A DNA stretch of 64,000 nucleotides, taken from the NCBI RefSeq assembly GCF_021556435.1, contig NZ_JAKGCU010000013.1:62001-126000 (forward strand), read 5' to 3'. Within the stretch, counting starts at the first letter, position 1, and each line of letters opens with the position of its first letter. Source of the DNA: Gordonia tangerina (GTDB taxonomy: Bacteria > Actinomycetota > Actinomycetes > Mycobacteriales > Mycobacteriaceae). A program made the position numbers and the translations under genes. Shown piece after piece: positions 18,286-26,985 of this stretch. The notes under the pieces are model-generated. The model made no database searches. It was not told where the DNA came from and saw only the letters and a list, made by a program, of their open reading frames with translations.

Positions 18286-18322
18286 CCGACATCACCTTGC
18301 TTCGGACGCAAGGTGATGTCGG
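18286..18322. terminator. 15-bp inverted repeat after the amidohydrolase gene
   Basis: CCGACATCACCTTGC (18286-18300) and its complement (18308-18322) with a 7-nt loop, 30 nt past the stop. A partial extra copy (GACATCACC, 18269-18277) lies just before it. Confidence 0.7.
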
Positions 18323-18455
18323 GAAACAGGGGCGACTGGGCAGACCCTGCTCGTCGGCGGCGACTGCCGGGCACCCGCAGCGTCCGGGTACCGTCGGCGA
18401 TCGGGTGACACCACGCGCAACAGCCCGCGCGCCGGTGGCCCAGGGAAGGCTGGAC

Positions 18456-19937
18456 ATGACCGACACCGAGCATCCGCTGCTGCGGCCGGGCCACAACTGC
18501 CACGACATCGGCCACGCCGATCGGCTCGCCTGCATCATCGACGCCGGCGAGTACTTCCGCCTGGCCAAAGCCGCCATGCTGGGCGCGCAACGCCGGATCA
18601 TGCTGATCGGCTGGGATTTCGACACCCGCATCCTGCTCGAGCCGGAAGGCGCCACCCTCGAGGGCCCCAACGAACTCGGCGCCTTCCTGAACTGGTTGCC
18701 TGGCCATCGACCCGGTCTTGAGGTGTATCTCCTGAAATGGAGCGTCGGGGCGCTCACCGCGATCAGCCGCGGGATGGCGCCGGTGTTCATCACCAATCTG
18801 CTCACCAAACCCAACGTTCATCTCGAGATCGACACCCACCACCCGCTGCATGCCGCCCACCACCAGAAGATCGCGGTCATCGACGACCGACTCGCGTTCT
18901 GCGGCGGTATCGACATGACCGTTGACCGGTGGGACAGCCCCGAACACCGCGACGACGACGAGCGTCGCACCACCCCGAACCACAAACGGTACGGACCGTG
19001 GCACGATGCAACGACGGCCGTCGACGGGCAGGCCGCACGCATCGTCGGTGCGGTGGCCCGGGACCGCTGGCGGGCCGCGACGGGCCAGGAACTGCCCGAG
19101 GTCACCGGCATCGACGCCGATCCATGGCCCACCGACCTCACTCCGACCATGCGGTCGATCGACGTGGGCGTCGCCCGTACCCTGCCGGAACTACCCGACC
19201 GCGAGGAGGTCCGGGAGATCGAGCAGCTGTATCTGACCGCCATCCGCGCCGCGCGACACACCCTGTACATCGAGAGTCAGTACCTGGCCTCACGCACCCT
19301 GGCCGACGCGATGGCCGAGCGGCTGCGCGACCCCGACGGCCCCGAGATCGTGGTGGTGCTGCCTCGCAACGCGGAGGGCTGGTTGGAGCAGAAAGCCATG
19401 GACGGCGCCCGCCGACGACTGCTGCATCAGCTCTGGCAGGCCGACGCACACGACCGCTTTCGCGCCTATCACCCGGTGACCGCGGCCGGCGCGGACATCT
19501 ACGTACACGCCAAGGTGCTCGTGGTCGACGACATGCTGCTGCGGGTCGGTTCGTCGAATCTCAACAACCGTTCCCTGGGCCTCGACAGCGAATGCGACCT
19601 GGCGGTCGAGGTCACCGCCGACGATCCGCTCGCCGACCAGCATCGCCGCGCCATCCTCGAGGTCCGCGACCGGCTGCTGGCCGAACACCTCGACGTGCCC
19701 GTCGAACGGGCGCGCAACGACCTCGACGACCGGGGTTCACTGGTTGCGACCATCGAGGCTCTGCGCGGAAAAGGCAAAACCCTCATGCGTTTCGACGCCT
19801 CCACCGTCGCCGATGAAGACAGTCCCCTGGCCGAGAACGATCTCGTCGACCCCGAAACCGCCAAGGGCAACCCGATTCTCACGCGCTCGATCCGGTTCCT
19901 GGCGGGGCGGCCGCTCTCCAAACTGGGACGGCGCTGA
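18456..19937 (+). CDS. Phospholipase D family protein with two HKD motifs
   Basis: 493-residue PLD-superfamily enzyme. HKD motif 1 is H-H-Q-K-I-A-V-I-D (His 136, Lys 138, Asp 143), followed by G-G-I-D. Motif 2 is H-A-K-V-L-V-V-D (His 351, Lys 353, Asp 358), followed by G-S-S-N-L-N-N-R-S. Together they form the usual single active site. No signal peptide is evident, so it is probably cytoplasmic or peripheral at the membrane; cardiolipin synthase-like or phosphodiesterase roles are both possible. Start 18456 is preferred for GGGAAGG just upstream; longer in-frame starts run back into the terminator hairpin. Confidence 0.83.
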   Translation: MTDTEHPLLRPGHNCHDIGHADRLACIIDAGEYFRLAKAAMLGAQRRIMLIGWDFDTRILLEPEGATLEGPNELGAFLNWLPGHRPGLEVYLLKWSVGALTAISRGMAPVFITNLLTKPNVHLEIDTHHPLHAAHHQKIAVIDDRLAFCGGIDMTVDRWDSPEHRDDDERRTTPNHKRYGPWHDATTAVDGQAARIVGAVARDRWRAATGQELPEVTGIDADPWPTDLTPTMRSIDVGVARTLPELPDREEVREIEQLYLTAIRAARHTLYIESQYLASRTLADAMAERLRDPDGPEIVVVLPRNAEGWLEQKAMDGARRRLLHQLWQADAHDRFRAYHPVTAAGADIYVHAKVLVVDDMLLRVGSSNLNNRSLGLDSECDLAVEVTADDPLADQHRRAILEVRDRLLAEHLDVPVERARNDLDDRGSLVATIEALRGKGKTLMRFDASTVADEDSPLAENDLVDPETAKGNPILTRSIRFLAGRPLSKLGRR

Positions 19938-20043
19938 GCGAGCGTCTCGCAGCCGGCCGACCCCTGTTCGGCGAGCTCGGCCTCCCAGAGTGAGTGCCTG
20001 CGTCGTCAACTCGCCGTCATCCGAGGCACCCGAAAACCAGACC

Positions 20044-20095
20044 TTGACATTCCGGACGCACCTATCAATGATTGTTTTATAGCTATCAGCGATAG
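20044..20095 (+). promoter_or_regulatory. Promoter and dyad in front of the TetR gene at 20106
   Basis: TTGACA (20044-20049) is a consensus -35 box, with AATGAT at 20067-20072 as a fair -10. CTATC-AGC-GATAG (20083-20095) is an inverted repeat directly before the ribosome site, and CTATCA also occurs at 20062-20067. Self-repression by the TetR product is likely. Confidence 0.5.
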
Positions 20096-20105
20096 GAGCG
20101 TTCGA

Positions 20106-20690
20106 ATGCCCCCCGCCACCCAGGACAAGCGCGCAACCCGACGTCAGCAGATCGTGGACGCCGCGTGGGAAGTAGCGAACGAGAGCGGTCTGGGCGCGGT
20201 CACCCTGCACGAGGTCGCCAGGCGCGTCGGAATGCGGCAGCCCTCGCTGTACAGCTATGTGTCATCGAAGCTTGACCTGTTCGATGTGATGTTCGCCGAA
20301 GCCTACGAGCACCTGCTCGCGCGGATCGACTCTCTGCCCGCCACCGGGTCGGCACGTGAGCAACTCCTACGCCTGTCCCAGACGATCGTCGACTACGTCG
20401 TCGAAAATCCTCCGCGCCAACAACTTCTGTTCCAGCGCACCATTCCCGGATTCGAGCCGTCGGAGGCCTCGTATCGGCGGGCCGAGCTTCTGGTGCGGCG
20501 TACCCAGAGCCTGCTCGTCGCGGCCGGCGCCACGGACCCTGCCCAACTCGACGCGTACACCGCCGTCATCGCCGGCATCGGCGCGCAGCAGATCGCCAAC
20601 GATCCCGGCGGTACCCGCTGGACCCGACATGTGGAGACGATGGTCGGTCTCGTCGTCGACCACTTCCCCCGAGAGAGAGTGACACCATGA
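20106..20690 (+). CDS. TetR/AcrR family regulator
   Basis: 194-residue TetR protein with a helix-turn-helix at about residues 12-58 (A-A-W-E-V-A-N-E-S-G...L-H-E-V-A-R-R-V-G-M-R-Q-P-S-L-Y-S-Y-V) and a variable ligand domain. AGGAG stands 7 nt before the ATG. Its stop overlaps the next ATG by 4 nt, so it heads a three-gene operon and probably regulates it. The effector is unknown. Confidence 0.88.
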   Translation: MPPATQDKRATRRQQIVDAAWEVANESGLGAVTLHEVARRVGMRQPSLYSYVSSKLDLFDVMFAEAYEHLLARIDSLPATGSAREQLLRLSQTIVDYVVENPPRQQLLFQRTIPGFEPSEASYRRAELLVRRTQSLLVAAGATDPAQLDAYTAVIAGIGAQQIANDPGGTRWTRHVETMVGLVVDHFPRERVTP

Positions 20691-21463
20691 ACACTTCCGA
20701 AAGCGTTCGGCCCGCAACGGAAATCAAGCGAATCCAGCATACCGAGGCGATGCGACTCACCGCCGCCGAGAATGCGCGCCTGCTCGATCTGCTCCAACTC
20801 ATCGACCCCGACGACTGGGGGAGGCCCACCGACTGCACCGGCTGGACGGTGCGCGACGTCGTGGTCCACCTGATCGCCTCAGCCCAGGCACAGGCCAACC
20901 CGGTGGAGTTCCTCTGGCAGGTTCGGTCGGGACGGCCGCTCACCGCAGAGATTGGTGGCGACCACTGGGTCGACGGGCTCAACGAGGCACGGTTGCGAGC
21001 CCGGACCCAGTGGCGAACCGATGACCTGCCGGCGCTGTGGGAACAGCACTCCGCCGCAGCATTGCGCGCCCGGACTCGGATGCCCGCGCCGGTGCGCGCA
21101 CTTCCGGTGTTGCCGATCGGCACCCCCCTCGGAGTCGACCTCGGCTGGAAACCTTTGGGCTACCTGTTCGGCATCGGCTTCACCCGCGACACGTGGATGC
21201 ATCGCGTCGACCTCTCGCGCGCGACCGGTGTTGCGCTGCAGCCCACCGCCGACCACGATGGGCGGATCGTGGAGGACATTCTCGCCGAGTGGTCACAACT
21301 CCACGAGCAGCCGTTCAGCCTCGATCTCCAGGGTCCCGCCGGAGGACGTTTCGAGGGCCGCAGCGGTGCAGCGACCATCAGTGTCGACGCGATCGAGTAT
21401 GCGCGCATCCTCTCCGGCCGCGCCGACGGCGACGGCGTACTCGCCAACAAACTTCCGCTCTGA
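20687..21463 (+). CDS. Maleylpyruvate isomerase-family (DinB/MDMPI) mycothiol-dependent-type protein
   Basis: 258-residue protein of the MDMPI/DinB-like group. The N-terminal helical bundle has L-L-D-L-L-Q-L-I-D-P-D-D-W-G-R-P-T-D-C-T-G-W-T-V-R-D. The next helix carries V-V-V-H-L-I, and R-D-T-W-M-H-R-V-D-L-S-R stands near residue 175. The His positions fit the three-His metal site of the fold. Members use mycothiol or act as metal-dependent transferases; few have known substrates. Translation is coupled to the upstream TetR gene. Confidence 0.78.
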   Translation: MNTSESVRPATEIKRIQHTEAMRLTAAENARLLDLLQLIDPDDWGRPTDCTGWTVRDVVVHLIASAQAQANPVEFLWQVRSGRPLTAEIGGDHWVDGLNEARLRARTQWRTDDLPALWEQHSAAALRARTRMPAPVRALPVLPIGTPLGVDLGWKPLGYLFGIGFTRDTWMHRVDLSRATGVALQPTADHDGRIVEDILAEWSQLHEQPFSLDLQGPAGGRFEGRSGAATISVDAIEYARILSGRADGDGVLANKLPL

Positions 21464-21491
21464 GAACCTACCCACCTCCAGGAGTTCGATC

Positions 21492-21941
21492 ATGTCACCC
21501 GCAACCGAAGCACCCAGCACCGCAACCACTCTGGCCGAAGACAACAAGGCCGCCGATCGGCGGTTCATCAACCAGATCATCAACGGGCAGGATCTGGGGT
21601 CGATCGGCGACATCGTCGCAGACGACTTCGTCGAGCAGAACCCGCCGCCCGGGCAGGGTCCAGGACGCGACGGGTTGCGTGACTTCCTGGCTCAGATGTT
21701 CCGCGCTTTCCCCGACCTGACGTGGACGGTCCACGAGATGGTGGCCGAGGGGGACCGCGTGGCCGCCTGGTCGACGTGGACCGGCACCCACCGCGAAGAT
21801 TTCCTCGGCATCGGAGCAACGGGCCGTTCGGTGACGGTCGAAGCCTGGACATTCGATCGATTCCATGACGGCAAGATGTGCGAGAGTCGCATCATCATGG
21901 ACGTGATGGGAATGGCGCAACAACTCCAGGGAGATGCCTGA
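21492..21941 (+). CDS. SnoaL-like ester cyclase/NTF2-fold protein
   Basis: 149-residue NTF2-fold protein of the SnoaL/ester-cyclase group. The pattern is a disordered N-terminus, then R-R-F-I-N-Q-I-I-N-G-Q-D, D-F-V-E-Q-N-P-P-P-G, G-L-R-D-F-L-A-Q-M-F-R-A-F-P-D-L-T-W-T-V and a final W-T-F-D-R-F-H-D-G-K strand pair. CCAGGAG lies 7 nt before the start. It is third in the TetR-MDMPI operon and its end faces the XRE regulator with only 2 nt between. The reaction is unknown. Confidence 0.8.
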   Translation: MSPATEAPSTATTLAEDNKAADRRFINQIINGQDLGSIGDIVADDFVEQNPPPGQGPGRDGLRDFLAQMFRAFPDLTWTVHEMVAEGDRVAAWSTWTGTHREDFLGIGATGRSVTVEAWTFDRFHDGKMCESRIIMDVMGMAQQLQGDA

Positions 21942-21943
21942 CC

Positions 21944-22837
21944 TCATCCGGTCGCGTGGTCCTCGGTATCGATCGCCTCCTGACTCGCCGCCCAGGATGC
22001 GAGAAGCTTGAGACCATCGGCGGTCGGCGTGCCGGCCGCCGCGGTGTAGATGTTGAGATGCAGCCCGGGCTCGGAGGGCAATTCCATCCCCTCGAAGTCG
22101 AGGTCGAGTTGCCCGACGGCCGGGTGCCGGAGCCGTTTGCGCCCACTGCGGTGGAATCGCACATCCTGCGATGCCCAGCGCTGACGAAACAGCTCACTAC
22201 GCGTGGACAATTGCCCGACCAGCTGGATCAACGCCTTGTCATTCGGGTTTCGACCGGCCTCGAGGCGCAGCATGGCAGCCGCATCTCGGGCGACCTGGTC
22301 GTAGTCGACAAAGAACTCCTGGGCCTCATCGGGATGCAGGTAGATGAATCTGGTCGTGTTGGCAGGCCGCCGAGTATGGGCGAGAACCGGCGAATACAAC
22401 GCCCGCGCAAGCTGATTCATTGCAACGATGTCGTGACGGCCGTTACGCACCCAGGCGGGTGCGTCGGAGATGGCGTCGAGGACCTGCTGGATGACCGGAC
22501 GCACCGTGGTGGCCGGCGGGCGGGTCCGACGCCCTGGCGCGCCCGCCTGCGACTGGCGCGCCAGGGCGAACAGGTGATCCTGTTCGGCTTCGTCGAGTTG
22601 CAGCGCACCGGCCAGCGCGGCAAGCACACTCTCCGATGCGCCGGTCAGATTGCCGCGCTCCATCCGGACGTAGTAGTCGACGGACACGCCGGCGAGCAGG
22701 GCCACCTCCTCGCGACGCAACCCCTTGACCCGGCGATTGCCGCCATACGCCGGCAACCCCGCCTGATCAGGGGTGATCCGTGCGCGCCGCGAGCCGAGGA
22801 ACTCGCGGATCTGGGTGCGCAGGTCGGTGCTATCCAT
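21944..22837 (-). CDS. XRE-family regulator with MmyB-like ligand-binding domain
   Basis: 297-residue transcription factor. The N-terminal XRE helix-turn-helix is at about residues 28-70 (G-L-R-R-E-E-V-A-L-L-A-G-V-S-V-D-Y-Y-V-R-M-E-R-G). The rest is the MmyB-like PAS-type domain common in actinobacteria (W-V-R-N-G-R-H-D-I-V-A-M-N, then F-F-V-D-Y-D and L-V-G-Q-L-S-T-R-S-E-L-F-R). ATG 22837 is the start that puts the HTH at the N-terminus. It is divergent from an alcohol dehydrogenase gene, with an operator-like dyad in the 102-nt gap. This group commonly controls a divergent oxidoreductase. Confidence 0.88.
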   Translation of the reverse strand: MDSTDLRTQIREFLGSRRARITPDQAGLPAYGGNRRVKGLRREEVALLAGVSVDYYVRMERGNLTGASESVLAALAGALQLDEAEQDHLFALARQSQAGAPGRRTRPPATTVRPVIQQVLDAISDAPAWVRNGRHDIVAMNQLARALYSPVLAHTRRPANTTRFIYLHPDEAQEFFVDYDQVARDAAAMLRLEAGRNPNDKALIQLVGQLSTRSELFRQRWASQDVRFHRSGRKRLRHPAVGQLDLDFEGMELPSEPGLHLNIYTAAAGTPTADGLKLLASWAASQEAIDTEDHATG

Positions 22838-22873
22838 GGGCCCCAGGGTAAGCACGATGCCATGTACCAGGGA

Positions 22874-22888
22874 GGTACTGGCAATACC
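22874..22888. promoter_or_regulatory. Dyad GGTANTGNCANTACC in the XRE/ADH divergent gap
   Basis: GGTACTGGCAATACC, a palindrome apart from centre positions, 51 nt before the ADH start and 36 nt from the regulator start. An almost identical copy precedes the aldo-keto reductase gene at 26818. A second overlapping inverted pair GTACC-AGGGA-GGTAC spans 22864-22878. Probable binding site of the XRE protein. Confidence 0.6.
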
Positions 22889-22939
22889 CGGAACAACCGT
22901 GACTCCCCACACCCGCGCACACGCGGTCTGATGGTTTTC

Positions 22940-23989
22940 ATGAAAGCCACCTACATGTACGCCGCCGGCGACGTCCGCGTCATCGATGTCCCCGACCCGA
23001 TCATCGAGCAACCGACCGATGCGCTGGTCCGGGTGACCCGTGCCTGCGTGTGTGGCAGCGATCTGCACCCGTATCACTCGATGCCCACCACCCCCGACGG
23101 CTCGCCCATGGGCCATGAGTTCATCGGGGTGATCGAGGCCGTCGGGTCCGACGTCACCACGCTGCGTGTCGGCGACTTCGTCATCTCCCCGTTCGCCGTC
23201 TCGTGTGGGACGTGCGAATACTGCCGTGCCGGTCTACAGACTTCGTGCGTGCGCGGCGGTTTCTGGAGCGACCCCCAGCTCGGCACCGCCGGCGCCCAGG
23301 CCGAGGCCGTTCGGGTGCCCCTCGCCGACGGCACGCTGGTGAAAGCTCCCGTGGACGCGAACGCCGACGACGCACTGTTGGCGTCGCTGCTCACCCTCTC
23401 GGATGTGTACGGCACCGGCTGGCATGCGGCCGTGCGCGGCGGGGTGACTGCCGGAAGCACGGTCACCGTGATCGGTGACGGCGCCGTCGGCCTGCTGGCA
23501 GTGTTGTCGGCTCGCCAACTCGGCGCCGAACAGATCATCTTGATGGGCCGACACCGGGCCCGGACCGATCTGGGCCGGGAGTTCGGCGCCACCGACGTGG
23601 TCGCCGAGCGCGGCGACGAGGGCATCGAGCAGATCCGGGCCCTCACCGGCGGCATGGGCAGCCAGATCGTCCTGGAAGCGGTCGGACATCGACCAGCCTA
23701 CGACCAGGCGATCGGCGCGGTCCGGCCCGGCGGCGTCATCAGCCGCGTCGGCGTTCCGCAATACGACGAGGCGCCCGTCGGCTTCGGCAGCCTCTTCGGC
23801 CCCAACGTGACCCTCACCGGCGGTCCCGCGCCGGTGCGGGCCTACATCGAACAGCTACTGCCCGCGGTGCTCGACGGTACCGTGGTGCCGGGCAAGGTAT
23901 TCGACCGGACGATGTCGTTGACCGAGACACCCAAGGCCTACACCGCGATGGATACCCGCGAGGCCTTGAAGGTCGCTGTCCGCCCGTGA
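22940..23989 (+). CDS. Zinc-dependent alcohol dehydrogenase
   Basis: 349-residue medium-chain dehydrogenase. Catalytic zinc ligands lie in C-V-C-G-S-D-L-H and G-H-E-F. The structural zinc loop has four Cys (C-G-T-C-E-Y-C-R-A-G-L-Q-T-S-C). The Rossmann motif is G-D-G-A-V-G-L-L-A. The family's N-terminus M-K-A-T-Y-M-Y-A-A-G supports ATG 22940; an in-frame ATG at 22931 is an alternative and neither has a strong ribosome site. It leads an operon with an aldo-keto reductase (17 nt gap) and an LLM oxidoreductase, all probably under the XRE regulator. Substrate unknown. Confidence 0.88.
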   Translation: MKATYMYAAGDVRVIDVPDPIIEQPTDALVRVTRACVCGSDLHPYHSMPTTPDGSPMGHEFIGVIEAVGSDVTTLRVGDFVISPFAVSCGTCEYCRAGLQTSCVRGGFWSDPQLGTAGAQAEAVRVPLADGTLVKAPVDANADDALLASLLTLSDVYGTGWHAAVRGGVTAGSTVTVIGDGAVGLLAVLSARQLGAEQIILMGRHRARTDLGREFGATDVVAERGDEGIEQIRALTGGMGSQIVLEAVGHRPAYDQAIGAVRPGGVISRVGVPQYDEAPVGFGSLFGPNVTLTGGPAPVRAYIEQLLPAVLDGTVVPGKVFDRTMSLTETPKAYTAMDTREALKVAVRP

Positions 23990-24006
23990 TCGAAAGGACC
24001 ACGCAC

Positions 24007-25026
24007 ATGCAGTACCGCCCACTCGGCCGCACCGGAGTTCAGGTCAGCCCACTGTGCCTGGGTGCGATGATGTTCGGACCGTGGGGAAATGACGACGAAC
24101 AAGACTCGGTCCGCATCATCCACGCGGCACTAGATGCGGGAATCAACTTCGTCGACACTGCCGATGTCTATTCCGCCGGTCGGTCCGAGGAGATCGTCGG
24201 AAAAGCACTCGGCGACCGACGCGACGACGTGTTCCTCGCGACGAAGTTCTTCATGCCGATGGGCGACGACCCCAATCACCGCGGTGGCTCGCGCCGCTGG
24301 ATCATGCGCGCGGTCGAGGATTCGCTGCGCCGCCTCGACACCGATCACATCGACCTCTACCAGGTGCATCGTCCCAGCCCCGATACCGACATCGACGAGA
24401 CGCTCGGCGCGCTCACCGATCTGGTACAGCACGGCAAGGTGCGTTACATCGGGTCTTCGTCGTTCTCCGGCTCCCAGATCGTGGAGGCCCAATGGGCGGC
24501 GAAGGACAATCGCCTCGTGCGGTTCGTGACCGAACAGCCCCCGTACTCGATCCTGGTTCGCGGTATAGAGGAGGACGTACTGCCGGCCGTGCAGCGACAC
24601 GGGATGGGCACGCTCACCTACAGCCCACTGGCGGGCGGATGGCTGTCGGGTCGGTGGCGCAAGGACTCCGCATCGTCACCGACGTCGAGTGCTCGACCCA
24701 GTGCGCGATTCGACATGTCAATCCCCGCGAATCAGCGCAAACTCGACATCGTGGAAGACCTTGCAGTGCTCGCCGAACAGTCCGGCATGACGTTGATCGA
24801 TCTTGCGATCGCGTTTGTCATCAACCATCCGGGCGTCACCGCCGCAATCGTCGGGCCTCGCACCATGCAACAGCTGGAGTCGTATCTGCCCGCCGCCGAT
24901 ATCTCCCTGTCCACGGACGTCCTCGACCGAATTGACGAACTGGTCGCACCGGGGCTGACACTCAACCCCGAGGACAACAGCTACGGGACACACGAGTTGA
25001 CACCGATCGCCCGCCGACGCAACTGA
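24007..25026 (+). CDS. Aldo/keto reductase
   Basis: 339-residue NADPH-dependent reductase of the AKR superfamily (YajO/Tas-like group). The catalytic set is visible: Asp and Tyr in F-V-D-T-A-D-V-Y, Lys in L-A-T-K-F-F, His in Y-Q-V-H-R-P. The cofactor-binding C-terminal part has A-I-V-G-P-R-T. ATG 24007 follows GAAAGGA; a start 21 nt earlier would overlap the upstream stop. It lies between ADH and LLM genes in one operon, suggesting carbonyl detoxification or metabolism. Confidence 0.88.
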   Translation: MQYRPLGRTGVQVSPLCLGAMMFGPWGNDDEQDSVRIIHAALDAGINFVDTADVYSAGRSEEIVGKALGDRRDDVFLATKFFMPMGDDPNHRGGSRRWIMRAVEDSLRRLDTDHIDLYQVHRPSPDTDIDETLGALTDLVQHGKVRYIGSSSFSGSQIVEAQWAAKDNRLVRFVTEQPPYSILVRGIEEDVLPAVQRHGMGTLTYSPLAGGWLSGRWRKDSASSPTSSARPSARFDMSIPANQRKLDIVEDLAVLAEQSGMTLIDLAIAFVINHPGVTAAIVGPRTMQQLESYLPAADISLSTDVLDRIDELVAPGLTLNPEDNSYGTHELTPIARRRN

Positions 25027-25047
25027 ATCCGCGCAAGGAGAATCGCT

Positions 25048-25905
25048 ATGGAACTGGCCCTGCACATCGCCGACTTCACCTGGTCCGGCGGCCCCGCCGA
25101 ACTCGGCCCCGCGCTGACCAAGCACGTCCGGGACGCCGAGGACATCGGCGTGCGGCGGATCAGCGTCATGGACCACTTCTGGCAGATCCGCCCCGTCGGA
25201 CCGGTCGACACCGAAATGCTCGAGGCCTATTCCGCTCTCGGCTTCATTGCTGCTCAGACGCAACACGCATTGCTGCATACCCTGGTCACCGGAGTCACCT
25301 ACCGCGAGCCCGCGCTGTTGGCCAAGGCCGTCACGACCTTGAACGTGCTGTCGGGCGGCCGTGTCGGTCTCGGCATCGGCGCGGCCTGGAATGACGAGGA
25401 GTCCGAGGGTCTGGGCTTCGCCTTCCCACCGACGGCAGAACGTTTCGAACGACTCGAGGAGACCATTCGCATCTGCGATCAGATGTGGTCGGAGTCGGAG
25501 GACGCCTTCACCGGCAAGCACTACCAGCTGGGCCGGACCCTCAATTCACCTCAGTCGCTGAGCAGTCCCCGGCCCTACCTGATGATCGGGGGCTCGGGCG
25601 AGAAGAAGACCTTGCGCCTGGTGGCTCAGTATGCGGACGCCTGCAACATCTTTGCCGGACCCGACGCGGCTCACAAACTGGACGTACTGCGCGGTCACTG
25701 TGACGACGTCGGCCGCGACTACGATGAGATCGACAAGACCACCATCTTCCCGATCAGCCCCAGCAACACGGTCGACGACATCGTCACCACCGCAAACGCG
25801 ATGGCAGCCTTGGGATTCACGTCGTCCTATGTGTTCGCCACCGGTATCACCGAGCCGGCACGCATCATCGAGCTGTTCGCCGAGGCCATGCCACGACTGG
25901 ATTGA
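25048..25905 (+). CDS. LLM-class (F420-type) oxidoreductase
   Basis: 285-residue luciferase-like TIM-barrel oxidoreductase. The pattern matches the F420-dependent branch in actinobacteria: a start in E-L-A-L-H-I-A-D-F, V-M-D-H-F-W-Q, L-L-H-T-L-V-T-G-V-T-Y-R-E-P, L-S-G-G-R-V-G-L-G-I-G-A-A-W, and P-Y-L-M-I-G-G-S-G-E-K-K-T-L. Typical length is about 290 residues. AAGGAG precedes the ATG. It is the last gene of the ADH-AKR-LLM operon and faces a convergent aldo-keto reductase gene 28 nt away. FMN instead of F420 cannot be excluded. Confidence 0.85.
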   Translation: MELALHIADFTWSGGPAELGPALTKHVRDAEDIGVRRISVMDHFWQIRPVGPVDTEMLEAYSALGFIAAQTQHALLHTLVTGVTYREPALLAKAVTTLNVLSGGRVGLGIGAAWNDEESEGLGFAFPPTAERFERLEETIRICDQMWSESEDAFTGKHYQLGRTLNSPQSLSSPRPYLMIGGSGEKKTLRLVAQYADACNIFAGPDAAHKLDVLRGHCDDVGRDYDEIDKTTIFPISPSNTVDDIVTTANAMAALGFTSSYVFATGITEPARIIELFAEAMPRLD

Positions 25906-25933
25906 CATCACAGGTCAGCCGTCAGGGCCGGCC

Positions 25934-26818
25934 TCAGGCCTCCGGGATGTCGCGACCGAACGCTTCGAGGGTCACCTGTTCCGGCTCGGGTCCGCCACGG
26001 ATTCCCGTCTCGAGTGAATCGATCTGCGACAGTTCCGCCTCGGAGAGTTCGAAGTCGAAGATGTCGAAGTTCTCGGCGATCCGGGCCGGCGTCACCGACT
26101 TGGGAATGGCTTGGCGGCCTTGCTGAAGGTGCCAGCGCAACATCACCTGTGCCGCCGTCTTGCCATGGATCGCAGCGATCTTCCCGATGGTCGGATCGTC
26201 CAACGTCGATCCCTTGGAACCGTCGCGGTAGAAGGTGATACCGCCGATCGGCGACCATGCCTGCGACAGCACGCCGTGTTCGGTGTCGGTGGCCAGCACG
26301 TCACGCTGCTGGAAGTACGGGTGCACCTCGACCTGGTTGATGGCGGGCACCACCGACGTCGTCTCCAGCAGTCGGGACAGATGATCCGGCATGAAATTGC
26401 TGACACCGATGGCCCGTACACGTCCGTCTGCGTACAGCTTTTCCAATGCGCGGTAGGCGTCGATGGTTCGCTGGAATTCCCCGGGCAGGGCCTGATGGAG
26501 GATGAGCAGGTCGATCTGCTCGACGCCGAGTTTGCCGGCACTCTTGTCGAAGGCGTGCAGCGTTTCCTCGTAGCCGTAGTCGCTGATCCAGATCTTGGTC
26601 TCGATGAAGACCTCGGACCGGTCGAGTCCGGATTCGGCGATCGCGGTGCCCACCCCTCGCTCATTCATGTAGGCGGCCGCGGTGTCGATGTGGCGGTATC
26701 CCACCTCCAACGCGGACCGCACGGCCGAAGCGGTCTCTTCCGGCGGCGTCTGGAATACGCCAAAGCCAAGCGCGGGAATCTCGACGCCATTGTTCAGAAT
26801 CGCTGTTGGAACACTCAT
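25934..26818 (-). CDS. Aldo/keto reductase (2,5-diketo-D-gluconate reductase type)
   Basis: 294-residue AKR of the 2,5-DKG reductase-like group. The catalytic residues are Asp and Tyr in D-T-A-A-A-Y, Lys in I-E-T-K-I-W and His in L-I-L-H-Q. The cofactor motif I-P-K-S-V-T-P-A-R-I is present near residue 240. It starts at ATG 26818, 51 nt downstream (in its own direction) of a dyad that is nearly the same as the one in the XRE/ADH gap, so it probably belongs to that regulon. Natural substrate unknown; small aldehydes or methylglyoxal are typical. Confidence 0.88.
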   Translation of the reverse strand: MSVPTAILNNGVEIPALGFGVFQTPPEETASAVRSALEVGYRHIDTAAAYMNERGVGTAIAESGLDRSEVFIETKIWISDYGYEETLHAFDKSAGKLGVEQIDLLILHQALPGEFQRTIDAYRALEKLYADGRVRAIGVSNFMPDHLSRLLETTSVVPAINQVEVHPYFQQRDVLATDTEHGVLSQAWSPIGGITFYRDGSKGSTLDDPTIGKIAAIHGKTAAQVMLRWHLQQGRQAIPKSVTPARIAENFDIFDFELSEAELSQIDSLETGIRGGPEPEQVTLEAFGRDIPEA

Positions 26819-26869
26819 GGCCACCACGTTATGGGGCGGAGAAAACGTGAGGGAGTGCTTGTCGGAACA

Positions 26870-26884
26870 GGTAATGGCAGTACC
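26870..26884. promoter_or_regulatory. Second copy of the GGTANTGNCANTACC dyad, before an AKR gene
   Basis: GGTAATGGCAGTACC, 13 of 15 identical to 22874-22888 and at the same 51-nt distance from the start codon it serves. Confidence 0.6.
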
Positions 26885-26985
26885 CCTGTCGTGGTGCGCG
26901 ATCACCTGACCTTGTAGACCGACAGAAACCCGGCTTCCACCACAATCTCGATGGGGTCGACTCCACGGGGCCTACCGGGTCGAGA

